A stretch of 8,673 nt of DNA from CAYSUS01 sp964434165 (GCA_964434165.1 CAYSUS010000183.1:1-8673), one strand, 5' to 3'; positions 1 to 8,058 are shown, numbered from the stretch's first letter. Notes: generated by a model not told the origin, from the sequence alone. Numbers and translations: made by a program.

Positions 1-48
1 AAAGTCGCTCAGGCACGCGCAGCCCTCGATAAAGCACCAACAGCCTGA
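1..48 (+). CDS. Possible 3' end of an upstream gene (partial)
   Basis: Frame 1 is open from the first base to a TGA at 46-48 and would encode the tail KVAQARAALDKAPTA. The Ala/Lys-rich composition would suit the C-terminus of a helical protein, but 15 residues are too few to identify a family. A frame of this length is often open by chance in GC-rich DNA. The only support is its position at the window edge, upstream of and in the same direction as the cinA-like gene. Confidence 0.25.
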   Translation, partial: KVAQARAALDKAPTA

Positions 49-93
49 AACACTAGGAAGAAAGCGTCCGTTCCACCTTCGCACTGGACGGCG

Positions 94-107
94 GCGCGAT
101 TCCGCGC
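94..107. other. Short GC hairpin upstream of the cinA-like gene
   Basis: GCGCG (94-98) and CGCGC (103-107) form a perfect 5-bp stem around the loop ATTC. Four A residues (108-111) follow, and there is no T tract on the + strand, so this is not a convincing intrinsic terminator for upstream transcription. The rest of 49-155 shows no promoter boxes I would defend. The stem could be chance in DNA this rich in CG steps. Confidence 0.2.
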
Positions 108-145
108 AAAATGTAGCTTTCCCCGCCTCCACGCGTCCCCGGTGC

Positions 146-149
146 GGAG
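146..149 (+). promoter_or_regulatory. Ribosome binding site of the cinA-like gene
   Basis: GGAG lies 6 nt before the ATG at 156 and supports that start. The protein reading from it opens with the beta-strand and TGDE motif expected at the very N-terminus of CinA proteins. Confidence 0.6.
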
Positions 150-155
150 CCCGCC

Positions 156-1409
156 ATGCAGGCCGAGATCGTCGTCACGGGCGACGAAGTCGTAAGCGGT
201 CAGATCCTCGATACCAACAGCCGATGGCTCAGCCAGCGCCTCGAGGAGTTGGGGGTGCGCCCGCTCTACCACGTGGCGGTGGGCGACGACATGGACGCCA
301 TCGTGGGCATATTGCGCCAGGCCATGGCGCGGTCGGAGATCGTGCTGATCACGGGCGGGCTGGGCCCTACGCCGGCCGACCTGACGCGCGAGGCCGTGGC
401 CCGGGCGGCCGGGCGCAAGCTGGTTCTCCACCCGCGGGCCCTGGCGAGCATCCGCGAGCTGTTCGCGCGCCGCAAGCGCGTGATGCCCGAGCGCAACGAG
501 GTTCAGGCGTATCTGCCCGAAGGGGCCAGGATGGTCCGCAACCCCAGCGGCACGGCGCCGGGGATCGACCTGGAGGTGCCGCGCGGCAGGGGACGGCGGT
601 GCCGGCTGGTCGCGCTTCCCGGCGTGCCGGCCGAGGTTCGCGAGATGTGGTCCGATTCGGTCATGGCCCGGCTCCGCGAGGCCGGGGCCGGCCAGCGCGT
701 GATCGTGCATCGCAACATCAACACGTTCGGCGCTGGCGAGAGCCGCGTCGTGGAGTTGCTGCCGGGCATTGTGGGACCGGGGCGAAAGCCTCACGTGGGC
801 ATCAATGCCAGCAAGGCCACGATCATCCTCCGCATCACGGCCGAGGGCGCGACCGAAGAGGAGTGCCACGCGGCCATCGAGCCGATCGTGGCGAGTATCC
901 GGGAGAAGCTCGGCGATCTGGTGTTCGGCGAGGGGACCGAGGGACTCCAGCACGCCGTGGTTCGCCTGCTGCGCCAGCGCGGCAAGACCCTGGGCGTGGC
1001 CGAATGGGGCACCGCGGGGCTTCTGACCGAGTGGCTCGGCGCGGTGGAGGAGGGAGAGGGGTTCTTCGTCGGCGGCCTGCTGGCTGCCGGCGAGAAGGCC
1101 TTGCGCAGCGCCCTGGACGTGCCCGGCGACCTGCTCGCGCGGCAGCCGGCCAACAGCACCCAGGTGGCCGAGGCCATGGCGTCGGGCGTGCGCGCGCGGT
1201 TCGCCTGCGACTATGGGCTGGCCATAGGCAGGTTCCCCAAGTACGACCCGCGGGCCGCCGAGCCCGAGTCGGCCGCGATGGCCATGGCCGGTCCCGGCGC
1301 GGTCAAATCGCGGGCGATGCCGTTTGCGACGCACCCAGACCTGCTGAGAATACTCTTTGCAAAGTACGTTCTGGACTTCGCCCGGCTGGAGCTGCTCGCG
1401 GCGGAGTGA
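156..1409 (+). CDS. cinA: CinA-family protein (MoCF-biosynthesis-like N-domain, degenerate PncC-like C-domain)
   Basis: The protein has 417 residues, the usual length for full CinA. Residues 1-170 form the MoaB/MogA-like molybdopterin-binding domain: TGDE (8-11), GQILDTNS (15-22), TGGLGPT (66-72) with conserved D75 and T77, and LPGVPAE (154-160). A middle region (HVGINAS to about residue 255) matches the CinA KH-type linker. The C-terminal domain starts near 270 and should be the nicotinamide-nucleotide amidase (PncC) domain, which converts NMN to nicotinate mononucleotide; the N-domain of some CinA proteins is reported to have ADP-ribose pyrophosphatase activity. The PncC signature AESCTGG reads AEWGTAG (282-288), so the serine held to be catalytic is Trp284. 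The usual GGVVAYSNEAK reads GGLLAAGEKAL, and the TGIAGPxG loop is unrecognisable. I infer that any activity lies in the N-domain. A start at 156 is supported by GGAG at 146-149. The next gene follows after 40 nt. Confidence 0.9.
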   Translation: MQAEIVVTGDEVVSGQILDTNSRWLSQRLEELGVRPLYHVAVGDDMDAIVGILRQAMARSEIVLITGGLGPTPADLTREAVARAAGRKLVLHPRALASIRELFARRKRVMPERNEVQAYLPEGARMVRNPSGTAPGIDLEVPRGRGRRCRLVALPGVPAEVREMWSDSVMARLREAGAGQRVIVHRNINTFGAGESRVVELLPGIVGPGRKPHVGINASKATIILRITAEGATEEECHAAIEPIVASIREKLGDLVFGEGTEGLQHAVVRLLRQRGKTLGVAEWGTAGLLTEWLGAVEEGEGFFVGGLLAAGEKALRSALDVPGDLLARQPANSTQVAEAMASGVRARFACDYGLAIGRFPKYDPRAAEPESAAMAMAGPGAVKSRAMPFATHPDLLRILFAKYVLDFARLELLAAE

Positions 1410-1433
1410 TTCAATCCGATCAACGTCGATAAC

Positions 1434-1440
1434 GAGGGAG
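1434..1440 (+). promoter_or_regulatory. Ribosome binding site that fixes the start of the propeller gene
   Basis: GAGGGAG ends 9 nt before the ATG at 1450. It favours that codon over the in-frame ATG at 1357, which lies inside the cinA-like gene and has no such site. The chosen start also yields a signal-peptide-like N-terminus. Confidence 0.65.
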
Positions 1441-1449
1441 AACGATCCG

Positions 1450-4400
1450 ATGATTGGTGCGCGGCACGCGTTGTCGAGGTGCTTCACGGGGGCATCGTTG
1501 GCGGTGTTGACGGTCGGCGCGTGGAGTTCGACGCACACGGCCCCCGCTGACGCTTCGGCCTGCGATCCGCGGGCTGCGGAGATCCTCGAGGTCGCCGGGG
1601 TCCAGGGCGGACTCGTTGTCCATCTCGGATGCGGCGACGGAAAGCTGACGGCCCAGCTCGCGCCGAGCCGCGCGTATCTCGTTCAAGGGCTTGACGTGGA
1701 CGCGGGAAACGTCGCCAAAGCGCGGGAACACATCCGGGATCTCGACCGCTACGGCCCCGTGTCCGTGGACTGCTACGACGGCAAGCATCTGCCCTACGCC
1801 GACGACCTGGCCAATCTGCTCGTGGTCTCCGACCCGGGCGAGGCGACGGAGCAGGAGTGCCTTCGCATCTTGGCTCCCCGCGGCGTGATGCTGACGCGGG
1901 CCGGTGGGGAGTGGAAGAAGACCGTCCAACCTTGGCCCGGGGAGCTGGACGAGTGGACCCACTTTTTGCACGACGCCTCGAACAACGCTGTGGCCCAGGA
2001 CGCGCGCGTGGGGCCGCCGCGGCGCCTGCGTTGGGTGTGCGGCCCGCTCTGGTCGCGCAGCCACGAGTTCAATTCGAGCCTTTGTGCCATGGTCTCGGCC
2101 AACGGGCGCGTGTTCTACATCGTGGATGAGGGGCTGACCAGTATCACTACGCCTTCGATCCCGGAGCGCTGGACCCTCATCGCGCGCGACGCCTTCAACG
2201 GCGTCGAACTATGGCGCCTGCCCGTGCCCAAGTGGGGATCGCAGCAGTGGCGGAGCCGCGCGCTGAGGAGCATCCCGGGCACCGTGCCGCGGCGGATCGT
2301 CGCGCAAGGCGATCGCGTCTATGTCACCCTGGGCTACGACGCGCCGGTGTCGGTGCTCGATGCGGCGACGGGCAAGGTCCTCATGACCCTAAACGAGACC
2401 GAGAACACCGAGGAGTTGCGCCTCGCCGAGGGCGTGCTCCTCGTCCGGCAGCAAGGTGGCCCGCTTACGGCCCTGGACGCGAGGACATGCAAGCCGCTTT
2501 GGCAGGTTCAAGGCAAGGTCCGGCCCATGTCGCTGGCAGCACACGACGGCAAGGTCTTCTACCAGGACGGCGGCTCCCTCGTGTGCGTCCGTTTGACAGG
2601 CGGGCAAGAGATCTGGAGGGTCAAGCCCGACGTCCCGGCGATGCTGCTGGTGGCTCACGGCAACCGCGTCGTGCTGATGGGTAAGTCGGAGCTTGCGGCC
2701 GTGTCGGCCGACAACGGCGAGGCGCTCTGGACGCAGAACGCCCGGCCGGGGCATTCCGAGGTCTTCGTGGCCAACGGCACCTTGTGGCATTGGGAAGGCG
2801 AGCGCATCGCGGGCAGGAGCCTCGAGACGGGCGAGGTGCGGCAGCGGCTGGATACCTCGGACGTATTCAGCCCGGGACATCATCTGCGCTGCTACCAGAG
2901 CAAGGCCACGGAGCGATTCCTGATCACGCCGTTTCGTGGCGTTGAGTTCGTCAGCGTGACCGGCGGGAAGAACACGCAGAACGACTGGGTCCGCGGGCCG
3001 TGCCGCTACGGGATCATGCCGTGCAACGGCCTGGTCTACGTCCCGCCCCACCCGTGCTTCTGCTATCCCGGCGTGAAGCTGACGGGCTTCAATGCGCTGG
3101 CGCCGAAGGCGAAGTCGGTCGACAGCGGCGAGCCGCTTTCGAGCCCCGAGCGGCTGCAGCGCGGCCCGGCCTACGATGCACTGGCCGAGGCGGCGAGCGC
3201 CGCCCCAGCGGCCTCGGACGACTGGCCGACCTACCGCCACGACCCGCGACGCACCGGGGCCGCGGCGTGCCAGGTGCCGGCCGAGGTGGCGCCGCGGTGG
3301 CGGGTCGAGATCGGGGGGCGCGTGACTCCGCCCGTGATCGGCGGCGGTCGAGTGTTCGTGGCGGCCAAGGACCGGCACACGCTCCACGCGCTGAGCGCCG
3401 ATGACGGTGAAGAGCTGTGGCAGTTCGCGGCCGGGGCGCGGATCGATTCGCCGCCGACCCTCGACGGCCCGCGCGTGCTCTTCGGGTGCGCCGATGGCCG
3501 GGTCTATTGCCTTCGGGCCTCGGACGGGGCCCTGGCCTGGCGATTCTCGGCGGCGCCGCGCGATCGTCGGATCGTGGCCTTCGGGCAGTTGGAATCGCCC
3601 TGGCGCGTCCACGGCAGCCTGCTCGTCAAGGACGGCGTGGCCTACGGCACGGCCGGCCGGTCCTCGTATCTGGACGGCGGGATCCGGCTGTTCGGGCTCG
3701 ACGCGGCCACCGGCAGACTGCTGCACGACACGTGCGTCGATACCTGGTCGCGGACTCGCGTGGACGCCGAAGGCAAGCCGATCGTCCCGGCCTACCACAT
3801 GGAAGGAGCCCGGTCCGACGTGCTCGTGTGCCAGGACGACTTCCTCTACCTGGGGCAGTGCAAGTTCGACCTGAAGCTGCGGGCCCAGGACGTGCCGTAC
3901 GTCATGCCCGACCCGGACGAGAAGGTCGTGGCCATGGACCTGAAGGGCCAGCCGTTCGTGGCCGAGGACGCCGAGCCGAGGAGCGACTACGAGAAGCACC
4001 AGCGCGACTGGCTCGAGCGTACCCAGAAGGGCCTGCTGACCGAGCTCCGCGAGGAGTTCGGCGGCATCAACCTGGGTGACCGCCAGATCGGGCTGCACGT
4101 GTTCTCCACGGCGGGATTCCTGGACGACACCTGGTTCAATCGAACCTTCTGGATGTACGGCAAGACGTGGCCGGGCTTCTACATCGCCCACCGCGCGTCC
4201 AAGACCGGGCAGATCCTGGTCGTGGGGCCCGAGCGGACCTACGCCCTGGTCGGCTACCCTTCGCGCAACCTGCAGAGCCCGCTGTTCACGCCGGGCGAGA
4301 GGGGTTATCTACTCCAGGCCGACGCGAACGACAACGAGCCGGTGCTGGACGACCGCACGCGGGGGACGACCAAGGGCTGGGGCTTCACGCGCGGCCAGCC

Positions 4401-4686
4401 GCCCGTCTGGCACGCCTGGATCCCGATCCGCGTGCGCGGCATGGTGCTGGCCGGCGAGAACCTCTACGTGGCCGGCCCGCGGGACGAGGTCGATCCGAGC
4501 GACCCCCTGGCCGCGTTCGAGGGCCGGCGCGGGGCCGTGCTTCGCGCCGTCCGCTCAAGCGACGGGAAGACCCTGGGCGAAACGAAGCTGAGGTCTCCGC
4601 CGGTGTTCGACGGGCTGGCAGCCGCCTCAGGCGGGTTGTTCCTTTGCACCGAGGGCGGTGAGGTGGTGTGTCTGTCCGGGCGCTAG
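1450..4686 (+). CDS. Exported SAM-methyltransferase-like / PQQ-type beta-propeller protein
   Basis: The protein has 1078 residues. Residues 1-37 look like a signal peptide: basic R5, H6 and R10, a hydrophobic stretch at 12-25, and plausible cleavage after A35 or A37. C38 follows an ASA sequence, but this is a poor lipobox. Residues 40-150 resemble a class I methyltransferase, with HLGCGDG (58-64), an acidic strand end at D82, and LAPRGV (141-146). WTHFLHDASNN (169-179) then leads into the propeller. Repeats end in Trp motifs such as LWRL (254-257), IWRV and LWTQ. A Cys cluster (C518, C525, C536, C538) and a linker precede DDWPTYRHD (590-598), which opens a second propeller with clear repeats at 631-659 and 676-698 and a last one near the C-terminus. 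I recognise this architecture from Planctomycetota. No substrate or cofactor is established; PQQ repeats often serve only as scaffold, as in BamB. It probably shares a transcript with the cinA-like gene and converges on the pump gene. Confidence 0.85.
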   Translation: MIGARHALSRCFTGASLAVLTVGAWSSTHTAPADASACDPRAAEILEVAGVQGGLVVHLGCGDGKLTAQLAPSRAYLVQGLDVDAGNVAKAREHIRDLDRYGPVSVDCYDGKHLPYADDLANLLVVSDPGEATEQECLRILAPRGVMLTRAGGEWKKTVQPWPGELDEWTHFLHDASNNAVAQDARVGPPRRLRWVCGPLWSRSHEFNSSLCAMVSANGRVFYIVDEGLTSITTPSIPERWTLIARDAFNGVELWRLPVPKWGSQQWRSRALRSIPGTVPRRIVAQGDRVYVTLGYDAPVSVLDAATGKVLMTLNETENTEELRLAEGVLLVRQQGGPLTALDARTCKPLWQVQGKVRPMSLAAHDGKVFYQDGGSLVCVRLTGGQEIWRVKPDVPAMLLVAHGNRVVLMGKSELAAVSADNGEALWTQNARPGHSEVFVANGTLWHWEGERIAGRSLETGEVRQRLDTSDVFSPGHHLRCYQSKATERFLITPFRGVEFVSVTGGKNTQNDWVRGPCRYGIMPCNGLVYVPPHPCFCYPGVKLTGFNALAPKAKSVDSGEPLSSPERLQRGPAYDALAEAASAAPAASDDWPTYRHDPRRTGAAACQVPAEVAPRWRVEIGGRVTPPVIGGGRVFVAAKDRHTLHALSADDGEELWQFAAGARIDSPPTLDGPRVLFGCADGRVYCLRASDGALAWRFSAAPRDRRIVAFGQLESPWRVHGSLLVKDGVAYGTAGRSSYLDGGIRLFGLDAATGRLLHDTCVDTWSRTRVDAEGKPIVPAYHMEGARSDVLVCQDDFLYLGQCKFDLKLRAQDVPYVMPDPDEKVVAMDLKGQPFVAEDAEPRSDYEKHQRDWLERTQKGLLTELREEFGGINLGDRQIGLHVFSTAGFLDDTWFNRTFWMYGKTWPGFYIAHRASKTGQILVVGPERTYALVGYPSRNLQSPLFTPGERGYLLQADANDNEPVLDDRTRGTTKGWGFTRGQPPVWHAWIPIRVRGMVLAGENLYVAGPRDEVDPSDPLAAFEGRRGAVLRAVRSSDGKTLGETKLRSPPVFDGLAAASGGLFLCTEGGEVVCLSGR

Positions 4687-4689
4687 AAT

Positions 4690-4703
4690 GGGAGGAGACT
4701 CCC
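4690..4703. terminator. Small hairpin just after the propeller gene stop
   Basis: GGGAG (4690-4694) and CTCCC (4699-4703) form a perfect 5-bp stem around a GAGA loop of the GNRA type, three bases past the TAG at 4684-4686. No T tract follows, so if it helps end transcription it is not a classical intrinsic terminator. Confidence 0.35.
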
Positions 4704-4718
4704 GAAGTCCCGGGCAGC

Positions 4719-4758
4719 CGCAAGTAGCAGGCACACACGGAGTGGCCCGCTACTTGCG
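4719..4758. terminator. Convergent-gene inverted repeat, possible bidirectional terminator
   Basis: CGCAAGTAGC (4719-4728) and GCTACTTGCG (4749-4758) are a perfect 10-bp inverted repeat. Past one mismatch the stem can extend by 3 bp (GGC 4730-4732 with GCC 4745-4747, read antiparallel as G4730-C4747, G4731-C4746, C4732-G4745). The right arm overlaps the last codons and TAG stop of the pump gene (4750-4752 on the minus strand), so the hairpin serves both converging transcripts by position. Neither side has a T run. The function as terminator or 3'-end stabiliser is inferred. Confidence 0.5.
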
Positions 4759-7700
4759 CTTGCCCAGTTCCCCGAGACTCCGGAAGACGACGAAGAACGA
4801 AGGCACCAGCAGCACCGAGAACACGGTGGCGGCGAGCATGCCGCCGACCACGGCCGTGCCCACCGCCTTGCGGCTTCCGGCCCCGGCCCCGCTGGCCACC
4901 AACAGGGGCATGAACCCCAGGATGGACGAGAAGGCCGTCATGAGGATCGCGCGGAAGCGGAGGTGGGCCGATCGGGCGGCCGCCTCGCGGATGCTCAGCC
5001 CCTCGCGTCGTTGCTCCGCGGCGAACTCCACGATGAGGATCGCGTTCTTGCTGGCCAGGGCCACCAGCAGCACGATGCCCACCTGCGTGTACGTGTCGTT
5101 GGGCATGCCGCGGATCAGAAGCGCGATGACCACCCCCAGCGCGGCCAGCGGCACCACGGCGATCACGGCGGCCGGGCTGGTCCAGCTCTCGTACTGCGCG
5201 GCCAGCACGAGGAACACCAGCACCACGGCCAACAGGAAGATCACGTACTGCTCGCCGCCGACCTGCTTCTCCTGGTAGGACATGCCGGTCCACTCGAAGT
5301 CCATCGAGGGCGGAAGCTCGGCCCGCGCCATCTGCTCCATCAGCCACAGGGCCTCGCCCGAGCTGGTTCCGGGGGCAGGCGACCCGTTGACCGAGGCGCT
5401 GGGGTACATCTGGTAGCGGCGGATGAACTGCGGCCCCACCGTGTCGCGTACCGTGGTGAAGGTGCCCACCGGGACCATGTCGCCCGCCCGATTGCGCACG
5501 TCGAGGCGGCGGATGTCGTCCGGCTCGACGCGGAACGGGGCGTCGGCCTGCACGCGGACCTGGTAGCTCCTGCCGAAGATGTTGAAGTCGTTGACGTAGG
5601 CCGAGCCCAGGAAGGCCTGGAGCGAGCTGAACACCGAGCCCAGCGGCACGCCGAGGGTCTGCACCTTGGTGCGGTCCACGTCGGCGAAGAGCTGAGGGAC
5701 GCTGGCGCGGAACGTCGTGTTGAGGGCGACGAGCCCGGTCTGGGCGTTGCCGCTTTCGACCATCGCGTCGGCGACCGTCTGCAGCGCCTCCGCGCCGAGG
5801 TCGCCGCGGTCCTGGACCTCCATCTGGAAGCCGCTGGCACTACCCAGCCCGTCGATCGGCGGCGGGCCAAAGGAGTAGATCAGCGCCTCGTCGATCTGGG
5901 CGAACCGACGGCGGAGGTGGCCGAGGACTCCTCGGACGCTCAGCGCTTCGGTCCGGCGCTTCTCCCACGGTTCGAGCACGACGAACCCCATGCCGAGGTT
6001 CGACCCCGCGGTTCCGCTCAATAGCGAGTAACCCGACACGAGCACGCGGTCGGCCACGCCGGGAGTGTTCCTGACCATCTCATCGACCCGGTCGATGACG
6101 CGCTGGGTCCGCTGGAGCGAGGCCCCGTCGGGCAACTGGACGTTGACGAACACGTAGCCCTGGTCCTCGTCGGGCAGGAAGCCGGTCGGCACCGAGGTGA
6201 ACCCCCAGCCGGTCAGCAGCACCAGGCCCAAGAACACGATCATCACCAGGGCCACGCGCCGCACCGACGCGCGGATGATGGCCGTGTAGCCGCGCGTGGC
6301 GCGGTCGAACACGTCGTTGAACGCGCGGAAGAACCAGAGCCGCTTCTCCGACGAGGGCCGCAGCACGATACCGCAGAGGGCCGGGCTGAGCGTCAGCGCG
6401 TTGATCGTGCTGATGATCACCGCGGCCGAGATGGTCAGCGCGAACTGGCGGTAGAGTTGCCCGGTGATCCCGCCCATGAACGCCGTGGGCACGAACACGG
6501 CCAACAGCACGAGCGTGGTGGCGATCACGGGGCCGGTGATCTCGGACATCGCCTTGACGGCCGCTTCCTTGGGCTCGAGGCCGTCCTCGATGTGACGCGA
6601 GCAGTTCTCCACGACCACGATCGCGTCGTCCACGACGATGCCGATCGCCAGCACCACGCCGAACAGCGACATCATGTTGATCGAGAACCCCAGCCCGGAC
6701 ATGATGGCGAAGGTGCCGATCAGCGAGACGGGGATGGCCGCGCAGGGGACGATGGTCGCCCTCCAGTCTTGGAGGAAGATGAAGATCACCAGCACGACCA
6801 GGCCCACGGCGATGAAGATCGTCTCGTACACCTCGTTGATCGAGGCCACGACGAACCGCGTGGTGTCGAACGGGATGTCGTACTCCAGACCCTCGGGGAA
6901 CCGCTCGGCGATCTGGTCCATCTTTGCGCGGACCTTGGTGGCCACCTCCAGGGCGTTGGCCCCCGGAAGCTGATACACGGCCACGGCCGCGCAGGGCTGG
7001 CCGTTGTAGGTCGCGTCGTACTTGTACTCCTTGGACTCCAGCTCGACGCGGGCCACGTCGCGCACCCGCGTGATGCGTCCCCCCTCGGCCGTTTTTACGA
7101 TGATCTCGCCGAACTGCTCGGCGCTTTCCAGCCGACCCAGCGTGTTGATGGTGAGCTGGAACTCCGTGTGCTCCGGGGCGGGCGGAGCGCCCACGCTGCC
7201 TGCGGCCACCTGGACGTTCTGCTCGCGGATGGCCGCCACCACGTCCTCGGTGGTGAGGTTGCGGCCCTTGAGCTTCCACGGGTCGAGCCAGACCCGCATC
7301 CCGTAATCGCCCACGCCGAACACCTGCACGAACCCCACGCCGTTGATGCGGCTGAGCTCGTCCCGCACGCCCAAGGCTTTGTTGCTCAGGTAGAGGGCGT
7401 CGAAGCGGCCGTCGGGCGAGGAGAGCGTGACGAACTGGAGGATCTGCGTGGACTGCTTGCGCGTGATCACGCCCTGGCGGCGGACCTCCTCAGGCAGCCG
7501 GGGCTCGGCGATCGACACCCGGTTCTGCACCAGCACGGTGGCCATGTCGATGTCGGTGCCGATGCCGAACGTGACCTGGAGGCTGTAGGAGCCGTCGGCG
7601 GACGAAGTCGAGGCCATGTAGATCATGTCCTCCACGCCGTTGACCTCCTGCTCGATAGGCGTGGCCACGGTCTCGGCCACGACCTGGGCGTTGGCCCCGG

Positions 7701-7848
7701 GATAGCTGGTCGAGACCTGCACCACCGGGGGCGAGATCTCCGGGTTGCGCGAGACCGGCAGGGCGCTAAAGGAAACGACCCCCGCCAGGACGATGATGAT
7801 CGAGATCACCGAGGCGAAGATCGGCCGGTGGATGAAGAAGCGCGACAT
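4750..7848 (-). CDS. RND efflux pump inner-membrane transporter, HAE1/AcrB type
   Basis: The protein has 1032 residues (AcrB has 1049) and appears intact. It is the proton-driven inner-membrane subunit of a tripartite efflux pump, expected to act as a trimer with a periplasmic adaptor and an outer-membrane channel. It begins with the typical FFIHRPIFA segment and TM1 (about 9-30). Porter subdomains lie between TM1 and TM2 (about 340-359), with TM3 near 366-386 and TM4 near 392-412, and the pattern repeats in the second half. The proton-relay residues known from AcrB are all present: D407 and D408 in GIVVDDAIVVVEN, K934 in ASKNAILIVEF, R964, and T971 in RAILMT. GSAYVNDF and SYQEKQVGGEQ are also typical of the family. 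The ATG is preceded by AGGGGG (7857-7862) at 8 nt. Substrates cannot be predicted. The upstream frame ends 18 nt away, which indicates an operon, but no intact adaptor gene is present. Confidence 0.95.
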   Translation of the reverse strand: MSRFFIHRPIFASVISIIIVLAGVVSFSALPVSRNPEISPPVVQVSTSYPGANAQVVAETVATPIEQEVNGVEDMIYMASTSSADGSYSLQVTFGIGTDIDMATVLVQNRVSIAEPRLPEEVRRQGVITRKQSTQILQFVTLSSPDGRFDALYLSNKALGVRDELSRINGVGFVQVFGVGDYGMRVWLDPWKLKGRNLTTEDVVAAIREQNVQVAAGSVGAPPAPEHTEFQLTINTLGRLESAEQFGEIIVKTAEGGRITRVRDVARVELESKEYKYDATYNGQPCAAVAVYQLPGANALEVATKVRAKMDQIAERFPEGLEYDIPFDTTRFVVASINEVYETIFIAVGLVVLVIFIFLQDWRATIVPCAAIPVSLIGTFAIMSGLGFSINMMSLFGVVLAIGIVVDDAIVVVENCSRHIEDGLEPKEAAVKAMSEITGPVIATTLVLLAVFVPTAFMGGITGQLYRQFALTISAAVIISTINALTLSPALCGIVLRPSSEKRLWFFRAFNDVFDRATRGYTAIIRASVRRVALVMIVFLGLVLLTGWGFTSVPTGFLPDEDQGYVFVNVQLPDGASLQRTQRVIDRVDEMVRNTPGVADRVLVSGYSLLSGTAGSNLGMGFVVLEPWEKRRTEALSVRGVLGHLRRRFAQIDEALIYSFGPPPIDGLGSASGFQMEVQDRGDLGAEALQTVADAMVESGNAQTGLVALNTTFRASVPQLFADVDRTKVQTLGVPLGSVFSSLQAFLGSAYVNDFNIFGRSYQVRVQADAPFRVEPDDIRRLDVRNRAGDMVPVGTFTTVRDTVGPQFIRRYQMYPSASVNGSPAPGTSSGEALWLMEQMARAELPPSMDFEWTGMSYQEKQVGGEQYVIFLLAVVLVFLVLAAQYESWTSPAAVIAVVPLAALGVVIALLIRGMPNDTYTQVGIVLLVALASKNAILIVEFAAEQRREGLSIREAAARSAHLRFRAILMTAFSSILGFMPLLVASGAGAGSRKAVGTAVVGGMLAATVFSVLLVPSFFVVFRSLGELGKRK

Positions 7849-7856
7849 GGAGTTCG

Positions 7857-7862
7857 CCCCCT
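7857..7862 (-). promoter_or_regulatory. Ribosome binding site of the RND pump gene
   Basis: On the minus strand AGGGGG lies 8 nt before the ATG at 7848. It sits in the 18-nt gap after the upstream stop codon, consistent with a translated operon. Confidence 0.6.
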
Positions 7863-7866
7863 GGCC

Positions 7867-8058
7867 CTACGGTTTCGATGCGGGTGGCGAGGGGACGGCC
7901 TCCACGCCGCCCGGCGGAACGGGCGGGAGTTCCTCGACCGGCCCGGGTTCCTTCGGCAGGGGCTCCACGGGCTTTTCGACAGGAACCGGCTCGTTGGGCA
8001 AGTCCTCGGGCTTGGGGCCGCCGCCCTCCTCGACGGTAACCAGACCTTGCTCGGGCGG
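7867..8058 (-). other. Pro/Glu-rich GC-rich tail, possible remnant 3' end of an RND adaptor gene
   Basis: Residues 195-257 of the chimeric frame are low-complexity, with recurrent PVE, KP and EP units (EPVPVEKPVEPLPKEP). Composition matches the pump gene, and the stop is 18 nt from the pump start. RND adaptor (membrane fusion) genes usually lie directly upstream of the pump and can end in disordered Pro-rich tails, so this may be all that is left in the window of such a gene. The tail holds no domain that proves it. Confidence 0.4.

Noticed and set aside
1357..1449. Earlier in-frame ATG for the propeller protein
   Set aside because: It would lie inside the cinA-like coding region, lacks a ribosome binding site, and would hide the signal peptide. 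The ATG at 1450 has GAGGGAG upstream.
9..1538. Long minus-strand frame (509 codons) opposite the cinA-like gene
   Set aside because: It is Arg/His/Gly-rich with no recognisable motifs and lies opposite a gene with clear family motifs. Long antisense frames are expected in GC-rich coding DNA.
1561..1566. Possible lipoprotein lipobox at C38 of the propeller protein
   Set aside because: The preceding ASA lacks the usual Leu at -3, and the hydrophobic stretch ends about 12 residues earlier, so lipidation is not supported.
2389..4191. Minus-strand frame of 600 codons opposite the propeller gene
   Set aside because: Its composition is typical of an antisense shadow, it has no domain, and the + strand carries a convincing protein across the whole interval.
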